Source of the DNA: Arenicola marina
Taxonomy: Eukaryota; Annelida; Polychaeta; Arenicolidae
DNA length: 64,000 nucleotides
Reading direction: 5' to 3'
Assembly (NCBI GenBank): GCA_964019135.1
Contig: OZ025248.1
Coordinates: 11,787,574 to 11,851,573, forward strand
Within the stretch, counting starts at the first letter, position 1. Each line of letters opens with the position of its first letter. Positions 1 through 12,600 of this stretch are shown piece after piece. A program made the translations under genes and the position numbers. The notes under the pieces were generated by a model that was given only the letters and a program-made list of their open reading frames with translations, was not told the origin of the DNA and did not search any database.

Positions 1-1735
1 AGCATGTCGTGGGTCGAGTTGGTTTTGGGTCGAGTTGACTAGATACCGTATATTTCAGGCCAGTGCCCGACAGGGACCCACTTCGCCAACTAATCTGGCC
101 ATGTAAATGATGTCTTCTTATATTTTAAAAGATGTACTGGTCTTGTCGGGGTGTAGACCTTTCGTCTGACACCTCATTTGATATAATATGTGAATTAATA
201 ACGAAACCACAGCCCGGAGCCCGTTGTGGACATTGGGTCCACAAGCCTTAGCTGAGCGTCACGGCGTGGGCTTGGGGCCGTATATTTCAGGCCAGTGCCC
301 GACAGGGACCCATTTCGCCAAGTAATTTAGCCATGTAAATGATGTCTCCTTATATTTTAAAAGATGTTCTGGTCTTGTCGGGATGTAGACCTTTCGTCTG
401 ACACCTCATTTGATATAATATGTGAATTAACAACGAAACTACAGCCCGGAGCCCGTTGTGGACATTGGGTCCACAAGCCTTAGCTGAGCGTCACGGCGTG
501 GGCTTGGGGCCGTATATTTCAGGCCAGTGCCCGACAGGGACCCACTTCGCCAACTAATTTAGCCATGTAAATGATGTCTCCTTATATTTTAAAAGATGTT
601 CTGGTCTTGTCGGGATGTAGACCTTTCGTCTGACACCTCATTTGATATAATATGTGAATTAATAACGAAACTACAGCCCGGAGCCCGTTGTGGACATTGG
701 ATCCACAAGCCTAAAATGAGTGTCACTGCGTGGGCTTGGAACGGTGATGGGTCGAGCATGTCGTGGGTCGAGTTGGTTTTGGGTCGGGTTGACTAGATAC
801 CGTATATTTCAGGCCAGTGCCCGACAGGGACCCACTTCGCCAACTAATCTGGCCATGTAAATGATGTCTTCTTATATTTTAAAAGATGTACTGGTCTTGT
901 CGGGATGTAGACCTTTCGTCTGACACCTCATTTGATATAATATGTGAATTAATAACGAAACCACAGCCCGGAGCCCGTTGTGGACATTGGGTCCACAAGC
1001 CTTAGCTGAGCGTCACGGCGTGGGCTTGGGGCCGTATATTTCAGGCCAGTGCCCGACAGGGACCCACTTCGCCAACTAATTTAGCCATGTAAATGATGTC
1101 TCCTTATATTTTAAAAGATGTACTGGTCTTGTCGGGATGTAGACCTTTCGTCTGACACCTCATTTGATATAATATGTGAATTCATAACGAAACTACAGCC
1201 CGGAGCCCGTTGTGGACATTGGGTCCACAAGCCTAAAATGAGTGTCACGGCGTGGGCTTGGGGCCGTATATTTCAGGCCAGTGCCCGACAGGGACCCACT
1301 TCGCCAACTAATTTAGCCATGTAAATGATGTCTCCTTATATTTTAAAAGATGTACTGGTCTTGTCGGGATGTAGACCTTTCGTCTGACACCTCATTTGAT
1401 ATAATATGTGAATTAATAACGAAACTACAGCCCGGAGCCCGTTGTGGACATTGGGTCCACAAGCCTAAAATGAGTGTCACTGCGTGGGCTTGGAACGGTG
1501 ATGGGTCGAGCATGTCGTGGGTCGAGTTGGTTTTGGGTCGAGTTGACTAGATACCGTATATTTCTGGCCAGTGCCCGACAGGGACCCACTTCGCCAACTA
1601 ATCTGGCCATGTAAATGATGTCTCCTTATATTTTAAAAGATGTACTGGTCTTGTCGGGATGTAGACCTTTCGTCTGACACCTCATTTGATATAATATGTG
1701 AATTAATAAAGAAGCTACAGGCCGGAGCCCGTTGT
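1..1735. repeat. Satellite array with higher-order repeat
   Basis: Related units begin with the motif GTATATTTCAGGCCAG at about 48, 280, 512, 802, 1034, 1266 and 1556. Spacing is 232, 232 and 290 bp, then the pattern repeats, so the higher-order period is 754 bp. The 290-bp unit carries an extra segment containing GGTGATGGGTCGAGCATG. The array runs off the left edge and stops near 1735. Short open frames inside it (about 66 residues) are the same unit read repeatedly and are not genes. Confidence 0.9.
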
Positions 1736-1862
1736 GGTGTGGGCTTGTGTGATTCGTGGCATACATTGCTGTTTTCTTTAATTAGTCTATTTTAGTCGTA
1801 TGCGACGTTTCACAGGTTGTGGACCCACAAGTCCACGGCTCCGGACGCAGGCATACCAATGT

Positions 1863-3390
1863 GATATAAAGAGAGAAGGTAGACAAGCCATTTTGCAGCC
1901 AGAAAACTCAGCCCGAACAACATCGGTCGATTTCGTCAACAAAATGCCCCGACTGTGCGGTTTCCTCGCTTCACTCAATGCCTCAACACTTTACTCACGA
2001 AAATATCACGTCATCCCATTCAAACACACCTTCAAATCGCTGCATCAAGACATTTTTCCGCCAACTTTACGCGATTTTCACTGATGCCTCTCACCATGGC
2101 CGTTGAGGTTTGTCAGTAGCGCAGCGAGTATTTTGGAGCGTTCTCATTGGTTGTAACTGCTCTGTGGCTATCAGCCTTCTGATTGGTCAGAAATCATCTG
2201 GCGGCTTTTTTTTAAATACATGCCTATAAAGTACACAGAGACGAAGTGAGGAGGGGGGGTCGGGTTGAGCTCGGGGGGCGGAGGGACGGAGGAGGGGGAG
2301 TTACACTATTAGACAAAACTGATGGGGGGCAATTTCCGCGGTTGTCTTGATGCCTGAGAGAGCGGATATTTGTGGCTCTGGGCCGAGGGACTATGAAGTT
2401 TTTGATGACCGGGGAAGTGGGGGGCGGGGGCTCCACTGACTACTTCTTACCGGGGGGCGGGTCCACGCCAAAAAAAAAGGGGGGGGGGGAGTCACGGCTC
2501 AGATGGCCTACATTTTGCATTGAAAAAACGGCATTGGTCCTCAAAAAAGGGGGGACGTTCCCCTTTCGAGCATATTTTCAAATTGGCGGAATTTGGCGAT
2601 AATAAAACACCCCGACCGAGCGGATTTTGGCAGTGAAAAAAAGGGGGGAGGGCTTTACCGCGGACCCCCCCTAAACTCAGGAATATATTCAGTACCCCCC
2701 CCCCCCACCCCGGGAGGGCAAGGGGGGGGGGAGGGGTCGTGTGGCCTAGTTCACGAACCATCTTCAGTGCATGTGTAAATTTATGTCATAGCAATGACAA
2801 TGAAAGTCAGTGAGCTCATGGGCGGCTGGATCAAAGAAATAAAAAACTGTACGATCCTCAATGTCGAATGTTGAATTTTCAAATATCTCTGTGTCGTGTG
2901 TCGCCATTTACCCGTGCAGACCCCTATAAACCAAAGGCACGACTCGATCCGCGCTACTTATTCTAACGCCGTATCACCCCCTGCGAAAACTATTACTACA
3001 TGTTAATCGATACGAGTACTTAAGGCGGGAGTACCAGTGATGGAACAGCCTGCAATGTAATTTGCATATGGACGAAGGAGCTTGCGAGAAAATGGCACAC
3101 GAGAGGTTACAACCAATCAGAAGGCTCTAAGAAATGCGCTGCGGCAGTCAACGGCCATGGTGAGAGGCATCAGTAAAAATCGCGTAAAGTTGGCGGAAAA
3201 ATGTCTTGATGCAGCGATTTGAAGGTGTGTTTGAATGGGATGACGTGATATTTTCGTGAGTAAAGTGTTGAGGCATTGAGTGAAGCGAGGAAACCGCGCA
3301 GTCGGGGCATTTTGTTGACGAAATCGACCGATGTTGTTCGGGCTGAGTTTTCTGGCTGCAAAATGGCTTGCCTACCTTCTCTCTTTATAT
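1863..3390. mobile_element. Element bounded by ~250-bp inverted repeats
   Basis: The arm at about 1863-2107 returns nearly identically, reverse-complemented, at about 3142-3390. The outer ends read GATATAAAGAGAGAAGGTAG on one side and the complement on the other. The ~1-kb core holds runs of G and C (about 2240-2310, 2455-2495, 2640-2740) and no plausible gene. I could not identify a target duplication. It is probably a non-autonomous terminal-inverted-repeat transposon or foldback element. Matching open frames in both arms simply reflect the inverted duplication. Confidence 0.65.
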
Positions 3391-4309
3391 GACATATGAT
3401 GATATGTGTGAAGCCGCCCCCCCCCCCACCCCTCCCGCCCCACCCACCCACGATTGAGGCACCTGTGGTCTAATACACTTCCCATTTCGGATACTTCTAA
3501 AATATAACAATGAATCAATCATTAAAATAGCAATTAAAAGAATTACTATCATATTATACTATAGTATAGCCAAGGCAGTCTATACTATGCCATAGTATAG
3601 GGGCTATACTGTCTATAGTGCTAAATCACCCTGGCCACTGTTACACAACAGTGGCCAGGGTAATGTTCTCCGATCCTTCCGATCTTTTTCCGATCTACGG
3701 TTTACGGTGGGGCGATGTTAAAAAGAGTACGTTATATGGATAGAATATATGTTCATTGAATATTATACTCCCTTTTCAGCACGATATGGTGTATCCAAAG
3801 TGAATAGTAGAGACTTTTTACAACCAGCCAGACGTTTTTGTGCCGATCGGGCCGCCATGACAGTGCTCAAATCTCGCCGTGCGCGTGAACTCGCGCTCGC
3901 GCCCGTAGTCAAGCGGAGGGGTTGGGGGGTCGCTTTCAGTCAAGCGGAGAAGGGGTGGGGTGGGGTGAGGTTAGGGTCTGTGCACGCTGTTGTGCGGAGA
4001 GTGGTGTACAGGTCGTATATGCCAAGGCGCTAAGCCTAAGGCCTACAACTGGCATATAGGGTGGAAACAGTGTTCGCGGCTGAGTAGTAAACGGGAAGAT
4101 CGAGGGTTGAATGCGGGCGACCAACGGCCGAACAACTGCTCATATCGATCGCGGACGCTTCGCTGCCATTGCTCTCATGTGCCCTCCATTAGTTGCATGC
4201 TCGGGCTCCATTATTCATACATTGTCCCCCTTCCCCAGTGCCTTTTTGGCACTCAGCCCCCCTCCACTATTACTCTTATTTCGATTCCCTTAATCATTAT
4301 ACCCCCATA
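3391..4309. other. Intergenic, no gene seen
   Basis: Non-coding sequence. It holds ACTATAGTATAG-type palindromic runs at about 3550-3615, a perfect hairpin at 3628-3661, and a G-rich stretch at about 3915-3975. Short open frames here lack any recognisable domain. Confidence 0.6.
3628..3661. repeat. Perfect hairpin, 15-bp arms
   Basis: ACCCTGGCCACTGTT is followed by a 4-nt loop (ACAC) and its exact reverse complement. The arms are 15 bp with no mismatch. It lies directly beside several imperfect CTATAGTATAG palindromes and may be a relic of a transposon end. Confidence 0.85.
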
Positions 4310-5105
4310 GGGCTGTACAGTTCTCGCGGGTTCTGTTTCCGGTTTAGGTCTTTTGGGGACCAACAAAAAAACACGTGCTCTTAGAACGAGTGCGCATCAC
4401 GCTGGTGCCTTGCTGCAACTGCGTGACGCGCACTCATTGTAGTCAACGTTTTAGTGTTGGGAACCGGCCAGCTGCGCGGTTTCTGCCTAAAGAATCGAGT
4501 GGGCGTGAAACCATTTTTTGTTTCCTTTGGTCCATGCATTGTTAACTATAAAATCATAATATAGTTAAAGACATTTATCTCTCCATAATGCATGTGGTCC
4601 GTTTGATGAGACCGTTAGAAGCGTTGTATTTTAAGCCAAATCATCGATGTTTACAGTTCTACGACAAAAAGAGCACCGTTGTCCTCACCCGCTCAGTCCA
4701 TATTATATAAGGAGCGGTGTTACGTAACCATAGATACCGCGCGCAGACACGCGCGTCATTGATGATTATTACGTCATACGACATGGAAAACCCCGCGCAG
4801 CACATCATATCGCCAGACGCTGACAGTCACTCATGAGACAACCGCATTCCGGTTTATCAACTGCTTAACCGCTCATACAGTACATAAATGTACTCGGATG
4901 GTCATAATTCGAATATGCACAGAACTTCAGTGGTTAGTTGTGCTTCCAAGGACAGCTTTAGCCGATCTTGTGTGTGAGGCGAGGGAAGGCAAACAACCGG
5001 AAGGTAGGCAGCACGTACAGGCCGTTGATGCTAGGCATTGACGCAGAGCATAGGTATCCCCGTCTCGTGGGGTCTCGATAAGATCCCGAAGTGACTGTAC
5101 AGCCC
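4310..5105. mobile_element. MITE-like element with TA target duplication
   Basis: The left end reads GGGCTGTACAGT (4310-4321) and the right end is its exact reverse complement (5094-5105). Both ends are flanked by TA (4308-4309 and 5106-5107), the target duplication typical of Tc1/mariner-type and some other DNA transposons. Length is 796 bp and no transposase frame is present, so it would be non-autonomous. A 17-bp stretch near the left end (CAGTTCTCGCGGGTTCT) recurs at about 61917, suggesting a relative there. Confidence 0.65.
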
Positions 5106-5329
5106 TATTACTGGTTGCTTAGCTGTCCTTACCCACTATTGCTTTGACTTAGTAACCCATACCCAATATATTTCCTCTATCACCCTTACTTAGTATACTT
5201 AGCCTACTAGTTATAACTTAGCTTCCCTAACCCCTATTACTCTTACTTAGCTGCCCTTTTCACAACTATTACTGCTGAATAGCTACCTTTACCCACTATA
5301 CCTCTTTTATTAGTCTGACTTTGCTTACT

Positions 5330-5795
5330 TCATGATTTTGACATAGCTGCCCTTACCCCCCTCTATATTACTGACTTAGCTGTCCTTACCCCCTCTATTA
5401 CTGACTTAGCTGCCCTTACCCCCTCTATATTACTGACTTAGCTGCCCTTACCCCCCTCTATATTACTGACTTAGCTGTCCTTACCCCCTCTATTACTGAA
5501 TTAGCTGCCCCTACCCCCTCCTTGTTACTGACTTAGCTGCCTTAATTACCCCCTCTATTACTGACTTAGCTGTCCTTACCCCCTCCATGTTACTGACTTA
5601 GCTGCCCTTACCCCCTCTATATTACCGAATTAGCTGCCCTTACCCCCCTCTATGTTACTGACTTAGCTGTCCTTACCCCCTCCATGTTACTGACTAAGCT
5701 GCCTTAATTGCCCACTATATTACTGACTTAGCTGTCCTTACCACCTCTATATTACTGACTTAGCTGCCCTTACCCCCCTCTATATTACTATATTA
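5330..5795. repeat. Minisatellite, ~31-34 bp period
   Basis: Tandem copies of a unit of the type TTACTGACTTAGCTGCCCTTACCCCCTCTATA, about 14 in number, varying in C-run length and in CCC/TCC. A degenerate version of the same words extends upstream to about 5110, just beyond the MITE end. Confidence 0.85.
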
Positions 5796-6020
5796 CTATA
5801 TTTCTTGGGTCTTCATCGAGCAATTAAATGTCCGGAAGGAACCCTCCTTAGTGTAACTAGTTTTTAATCCAGCAATAACATTAATATATTGAGAGGGGTG
5901 ATCCGATGCCGCAGTTCGTCTTGGAGAGGAGAGGGGGGGGGGGGACAGAACAAAGAGGAATAAATAAACGGTACACAGTAACCAAAACTGATACGCATAA
6001 GATTCAGAAGAAGAGAGCAC

Positions 6021-6458
6021 TCAAACACCCTTACACTTACGGCACCGAAACTTCCTGAGCTTTGCGACGTCATTATTGTCTTTTACCCCTTCACATCGAT
6101 TAAAGAGCCATTTACCACATTCTGTGCATTCTATCATATCGTCGAAGCATTGCGGCATGCTGCAACAGCAGTACAACTTCAACCTGATTAACACTGACTT
6201 CGTCTTGCGCGGCCTGGTACTTTTGTTGGGGAAAACGCACAGATCCCGATCTCTAAAGTTACGTAGTAGATGATCTCGCATAACAGAATGTTCAAATTCA
6301 AAATCTAACACACCCGAATCTAGCTTGCCTTTAAAGCCACCTAAACAAAACTCCACCAAATTTGCAATGGCAAAAACTCCACAATCATATCCATTAGGTT
6401 GCCTCTGAATGTTCGGTATAAGAATGTCTAATATATGGATCCGACCCTGACTTACTAT
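6021..6458 (-). pseudogene. C-terminal fragment of Ulp1-like (C48) protease with Cys-rich finger
   Basis: Reading from 6458 to 6021 the open frame contains QPNGYDCGVFAIANLVEF. This is the Gln...Asp-Cys-Gly signature of C48/Ulp1-type cysteine proteases. About 80 residues later comes a Cys-rich segment (CCC...C...D-M-I-E-C-x-x-C-G-K-W...C-x-x-C) that resembles a PHD-like finger. A stop codon lies just upstream of the open stretch, so the catalytic His region is missing here or is in another exon. Such C48 plus finger proteins occur in animal DNA transposons. I read it as a transposon-derived fragment or a terminal exon; the parent family cannot be told. Confidence 0.55.
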
Positions 6459-8084
6459 TTAATATCCTCTGCGATATAATTTAAGCACTTTGTTAATTAA
6501 GAAAATCCACCTCTTGGGTGACTTGGGAGACTACTTGGGTGTTTTGAACCGGATAATCGCTTGACAAACCTTTCAATTAGCGCTTAGTCCATTGGCGTAG
6601 CCTAATACGTGGCGATTTTGAAAAAAAAACCCTTTGCCGGCCGCCATTGCCTTGTGCCCCTGCACACCGCGTCCTTTGCTAACACCCACCAGACTCATGC
6701 TCACATGCAGTAATATGATTACCAGGAAATACGGGCAGCGAGTGAGTTGTTTTTGAACTCATTAGGCCAAGATCGAAGGGTGTCATATGAGGTGAACGAC
6801 GGTATGTGTGGCGTGTGATGTTATGAAGCAGGCCCGATCAGGGGTGACAGGGGTGGATGTACGGGTGGCGGTTGGCTCATGATGGGGAAGGGGTGGGGTC
6901 AGGAAGCCAAAGTGAACGTTTACTACTCTTCGTTTGTGTTTGCTCGTCCATCAAAACTGTCAACAACGGATGGTTTTTACACAGCATTTCCACAATTTCA
7001 CTCTAAATATACATGTAGTTCGCTTTTCACATTGTTATATTTTCATATTAAAACAAGCAGTGGCGAATCCAGCAGACAACCACGCTGGGGTCACAAGCTG
7101 GTGTAGATCCGGGAACATTAAAATTTAATGGGGGGTGGGGGGCAGAGGGGTCACTTTGGGTTTGACATTCTTACCACTAAAATAGTAGGTCTACATCATA
7201 ATATTGGTGTCGGGAAAAGACATTTTAGCTGGTATACGGTTTACCATTGACCAAAAGCATCTTTCCTCAATAAGGAGAAAGGGGGTCAGGATCCCTGAGA
7301 CCCCCCCCCCGCTCCCCCCTTGGATCGGCACCTGGTAACCACAAACATGGCAGCTGATATATTTTGCGAGCATATACTCTATTGGCTTAAATTTGATATC
7401 ACATGCTACGTTCTAGATACGGCCGGTACATTCCTCTCCCCCAATGTAATGACGTATTATCGGACAGTCGGTCCAGAAATATGTGTTACCTTAGGCAAAG
7501 TATGTCAGACACGTAGATATTGACTTTACCCAATGTTTGGCAAATTCAAGTGGACCATCATGTGATATTGTAATACTTTGTTGAGAAAATAATTGATTGT
7601 GAAACAACACCGCCTGCCTCCCAAGACTGAGGCCAAGACTGCATGAGTACCTCCCTAACCTATACACGACACACATTTAAAATTGTAACGTGTCAGGACG
7701 TTTAAAATGGTTTTCCCACTGACGTTCCGGTGTCCAGGCGTGAACACGGGGGGTAGCCGCAGATAAACGGCGATTGGGGAAGGGATTACGTCCCCCCGCC
7801 TCCCCTGCGCTGCCCGCTATTAACCAGATAACAACGATATATAGAGTGCGCGCCAGAGCATTATACCGCGCGATTGGCTTTTTCGGAGCCTCACGCATTC
7901 GGTACCTCTCGGAGCCATTCGGCATAGCTCGGACCCACAACGCAGCACCCCACACCCCCAGGGGATGCCCTGCAAACACTGTAGCCCACCTCCTTCACCC
8001 CCTCCTCTCCAAGCAGACCCCTACGTCGCCCCCCCCCTCCACCCCACCCTCTCCTAATCCCCCACCGCGCGCGGCACACCCCAG
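6459..8084. other. Intergenic, no gene seen
   Basis: No supported gene. Includes a short G-rich tract near 7130-7150 and a run of C near 7300-7320. A motif close to CAGTGGCGAATCCAGC at about 7060 resembles the GTGGCGGATCCAG words seen at 60583 and 63660, a likely dispersed-repeat end. Confidence 0.5.
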
Positions 8085-8405
8085 TCATATGTGCGTAGAA
8101 GGGGGAGGGAGGGGCGGTGCTCGGCCCGAGTGTGCTGCAGTTTGAAATCCCCCTCTGTCCAGGGTAGCCGGGGAGGGGGGGGGGCGGTGCTTTGGGGCAG
8201 TTCGCTCTTGATAAACCCCTCGCTGTCCAAAATAGAAGGGGAGGGGCCTTGCTTGACACTAGTGCGCTGTGGATTGAAGTTTCTCTCTGTCCACGGGGGG
8301 ATGGGGAGGGGCGATCGTGGGCCCGCGTTTGCTGTAGATAAACAAAGCCTCTCTGTCCGAGGAGCTGCGGGGGGGCGGAGGGGGGGAGGGGCGGCCTGGC
8401 CCGGC
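8085..8405. repeat. GC-rich minisatellite, ~65-bp period
   Basis: About five degenerate units, each with a TCTCTGTCC-like word followed by a G-rich run (GGGGAGGGG) and a TTGATAAA or TTGAAATC word. The long minus-strand open frame across it is a by-product of base composition. Confidence 0.6.
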
Positions 8406-8559
8406 ATGATAGGTAGAGGGCGCCACCATTTAGCATTTGCATATACACATCCAGTACCGAATGCGCAAATTGCGGCTACAGGACGCTGAAAAAAATGCCT
8501 ATAGGCGTATATGTATCTCAGTTAAAATAACAACATGTCTACATGCAATCAGTACCAAT

Positions 8560-8860
8560 ATAATACCGGAAGCGTGACGGTAAAAGCCGACGTGCATAAA
8601 TAATTGTAATTATCGTACATGTTAAAATTATAACTTTCATCTGTACTCAAAAGGCGACGTAAATAAACAATTCTAATTATCATACATGTTGAAATTATAA
8701 CTTTCATTTGTAATCACCAAACATGCGCGAAATAACTGACCAGACGCGTGACGTTAAAAGCCGCCGTACATAAACAATTCTTATTATCATACATGTTGAA
8801 ATTATAACTTTTATTTGTAATCAACAAACATACGCACAATAACTGACCGGACGCCTAGTT
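8560..8860. repeat. Three AT-rich tandem copies
   Basis: Three degenerate copies of a unit containing AATTATCATACATGTTGAAA, TTATAACTTT and TGACGTTAAAAGCCG. The last two copies also share AACATRCGC-AATAACTGACC. No coding content. Confidence 0.7.
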
Positions 8861-9021
8861 GTTATATATCTCAATTGACTGATGTCAAGAGCAGCGTATT
8901 ACAGGCAAGGTTCCCCGCGAGTTCGTTCTCTTCCTACTGATGCGAAGTTGACGTGAGATAGTACGGGATTCTTTAAGACGCAATTTTTCAATTTTCGTCT
9001 CCTGTCGGTGTGTTCCGTTTT

Positions 9022-9050
9022 TAAGACGAAAATTTTGAATTTTCGTCTTA
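9022..9050. repeat. Perfect hairpin, 13-bp arms
   Basis: TAAGACGAAAATT, a 3-nt loop (TTG), then the exact complement. It is flanked on both sides by TGTCGGTGTGTTC, so the hairpin lies inside a short direct duplication. Confidence 0.8.
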
Positions 9051-9617
9051 TGTCGGTGTGTTCGGTTAGTCCGTCTGTGTGTCTGTCTCTCTGTCTCTTT
9101 GTCCCGCGGCGCATTATCTTTCGAATGCCTTAAGATATCGACCTCCAAATTGCTAAACTTCAACATCGGACCCTACGAGAGCTATTAACTATTACAAACA
9201 GCTGGTCGACATCCATGATCGTCACTTGGCTAATCGGGGATGTCAACACAGCGCGGCTCACTAATCTTATCATAACAACATTACAGGGAGGTTCGCTGTC
9301 GCGAACGGTGCCAGTGACCGCGGTGTCAGTGTAGGCATACTGTTGTGGGGGCGGGGCGGGGGAGGGGTTGTTGAAGTTGGGGTGGTGGGATGATTCAGTG
9401 GGTTGATATAAAAATGTGCACGGCAGAGATGTAGGAACTAGAAATGTAGACCGAAACTAAATAAACGGGCAGTTCCGTTTTAGCTGTCCACCGACCGAGA
9501 TCGTTGAGCCCGTGCACCCATAACTTTTATGCGCGCACAACTTTGTATTTCGTGCGCTCGACTTTAATCAGTTGCACGCATCAGTTAGTATCTCGTGCGC
9601 CATTCCGATCTCTCATT
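9051..9617. other. Intergenic, no gene seen
   Basis: Nothing recognisable apart from a pyrimidine-rich run at about 9070-9105 and a G-rich stretch at about 9350-9370. Confidence 0.5.
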
Positions 9618-12600
9618 ATCACCTGCCTTTCGGGCAATGGCCGCCCGCTCTGTCCAGGCCGCATCACTACCATCTTTAGGGTTTTAGGCATAGGGGGTAG
9701 ATCGCGCTCAGGGTCTGGGTTGGGGTCAGGGTATGGTACCCTCTTTCTCACCCGCCGCCTCACCTGCCTCTTGCGGAAGGGCCGCCCGATCTGTCAAGGC
9801 CGCATCATTACCACCTTTAGGGTTTTAGGCATAGGGTTAGACTGCCCTCAGGGTTTCAGTTGGGGTCAGGGTTAGGTCTCCTCTTTTTCACCTGCCGCCT
9901 CACCTCCCTTCCCGTAAGGGCCGCCCGCTCTGTCCAGGTCGCATCACTACCATCCTTAGGGTTTCAGGCATAGGGGGTAGATTGCGCTCAGGGTTTGTGT
10001 TGGGGTCAGGGTTAGGTACCTCTTTTTCACACGCTGCCTCGCCTGCCTCTTGCAGAAGGCCCGTCTGCTCTGTGAAAGCCGCATCGTTACCATCTTTAGG
10101 GTGTCAGGCATAGGGGGTAGATTGGGCTCAGGGTCTGGGTTTGGGTCAGGGTTAGATACCCTCTTCACCCGCCGCCTAACCTGCCTCTTGCGGAAGGGCC
10201 GCCCGCTCTGTCAAAGCCGCATCGTTACCATCTTTAGGGTGTCAGGCATAGGGGGTAGATTGCGCTCAGGGTTTGGGTTGGGGTCAGGGTTAGGTACCCT
10301 CTTTTCCACCAGCCACCTCACGTGCCTTTCGGCCAATGGCCGCCCGCTCTGTCAAGGCCGCATGATTAACATGTTTAGGGGTTTAGGCATAGGGGGTAGA
10401 TTGTGCTCAGGGTCTGGGTTGGGGTCCGGATCAGGTACCCTCTGGACCCGCCGCCTCAACTGCATTTCGGGTGAGGGCCGCCCGCTCGGTCGAGGCCACA
10501 TGAGTACTATCTTTAGGGTTCAGGCGCAAGGTGTCGACTACGGTCAGGGTTGGGTTGGGGTCAGGGTTAGGTACCCTCTTTTTCACCCGCAGCCTAACCT
10601 GCATCCAGGTAAGGGCCGCCCGCTCTGTCAATGCCACATCAGTACTATCCTTGGGGTTTAGGTACAGGGGGTAGATTGCGCTCGAGGTCGGGTTGGGGTC
10701 AGGGTTAGGTACCCTCTTTTTCACCCGCCGCCTCACCTCCCTTGTGGATAAGGGCCGCCCGCTCTCTTAAGCCACATCATTACCATCTTTAGGGTTCAGG
10801 CGTAGGGTGTACATTGCATTCAGGGTTGGGTTGGGGTCAGGGTTAGGTACCCTCTGGACCCGCCGCCTCAACTGCATTTCGGGTGAGGGCCGCCCGCTCT
10901 GTCAGAGCCACATCAGTACTATCTTTAGGGTTCAGGCGTAAGGTGTCGACTACGGTCAGGGTTGGGTTGGGGTCAGAGTTACGTTCCCTCTTTTTCACCC
11001 GCAGCCTAACCTGCCTTTAGGGTAAGGGCCGCCCGCTCTGTCAATGCCACATCAGTACTATCCTTAGGGTTTAGGTACAGGGGGTAGATTGCGCTCGGGG
11101 TCGGGTTGGGGTCAGGGTTAGGTTCCCTCTTTTTCACCGGCAGCCTAACCTGCCTTTAGGGTAAGGGCCGCCCACTCTGTCAATGCCACATCAGTACTAT
11201 TTTTAGGGTTTAGGTACAGGGGGTAGATTGCGCTCGGGGTCGGGTTGGGGTCAGGGTTAGGTACCCTCTTTTTCACCCGCCGCTACACCTGCATTTCGGG
11301 TAAGGGCCGCCTGCTCTGTCAAGGCCACATGAGTACCATATTTAGGGTTCCGGCGAAGGGTGTAGATTGCGCTCAGGTTTGGATTAGGGTCAGAGTTAGG
11401 TACCCTCTTTTTCACCCGCCGCCTCACCTCCTATGTGGATAAGGGCCGCCCGCTCTCTTAAGCCACATCATTACCATCTTTAGGGTTCAGGCGTAGGGTG
11501 CACATTGCATTCAGGGTTGGGTTGGGGTCAGGGTTAGATACCCTCTGGACCCGCCGCCTCAACTGCATTTCGGATGAGGGCCGCCCGCTCTGTCAGAGCC
11601 ACATCAGTACTATCCTTAGGGTTTAGGTACAGGGGGTAGATTGCGCTCGGGGTCGGGTTGTGGTCAGGGTTAGGTACCCTCTTTTTCACCCGCCACTACA
11701 CCTGCATTTCGGGTAAGGGCCGCCCGCTCTGTCAAGGCCACATGAGTACCATATTTAGGGTTCCGGCGAAGGGTGTAGATTGCGCTCAGGGTTGGGTTGG
11801 GGGCAGGGTTAGGTACCCTCTTTTTCACCCGCAGCCTAACCTGCATTCGGGTAAGGGCCGGCCGCTCTGTCAATGCCACATCAGTACTATCCTTAGGGTT
11901 TAGGTACTGGGGGTAGATTGCGCTCGGGGTCGGGTGGGGATCGGCGTTAGGTACCCTCTTTTCACCCGCCGCCTCACCTCCCTTGTGGATAAGGGCCGCC
12001 CGCTCCCTTAAGCCACATCATTACCACCTTTAGGGTTCAGGCGTAGGGGCTACATTGCATTCAGGGTTGGGTTGGGGTCAGGGTTAGGTACCCTCTTCAC
12101 CCGCCGCCTCCCCTGCCTTTCGGGTAACGGCCGCCCGCTCTGTCAATGCCACATCAGCACTATCCTTAGGGTTTAGGTACAGAGGGTAGATTGCGCTCGG
12201 GGTCGTGTTGGGGTCAGGGTTAGGTACCCTCTGTTTTACCCGCAGCCTAACCTGCCTTTCGGATTACGGCCGCCCGCTCTGTCAATGCCACATCAGTACT
12301 ATCCTTAGGGTTTAGGTACAGGGGGTAGATTGCGCTCGGGGTCGGGTTGTGGTCAGGGTTAGGTACCCTCTTTTTCACCCGCCACTACACCTGCATTTCG
12401 GGTGAGGGCCGCCCGCTCTGTCAAGGCCACATGAGTACCATATTTAGGGTTCCGGCGAAGGGTGTAGATGGCGCTCAGGGTTGGGTTGCGGGCACTGTTA
12501 AGTACCCTCTTTTTCACCCGCAGCCTAACCTGTATTCGGGTAAGGGCCGGCCGCTTTGTCAATGCCACATCAGTTCTATCCTTAGGGTTTAGGTACAGGG

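Noticed and set aside
1800..2084. 94-codon frame repeated at 3170-3451 on the other strand
   Set aside because: Same sequence in the two arms of an inverted repeat; no family recognised.
7891..8448. 185-codon minus-strand frame
   Set aside because: Lies in a G-rich minisatellite; Pro/Ala/Arg-rich with no domain.
10050..10661. 203-codon frame and many 65-100-codon frames in the 9.6-18.7 kb region
   Set aside because: Produced by the 138-bp minisatellite, whose length is a multiple of three.
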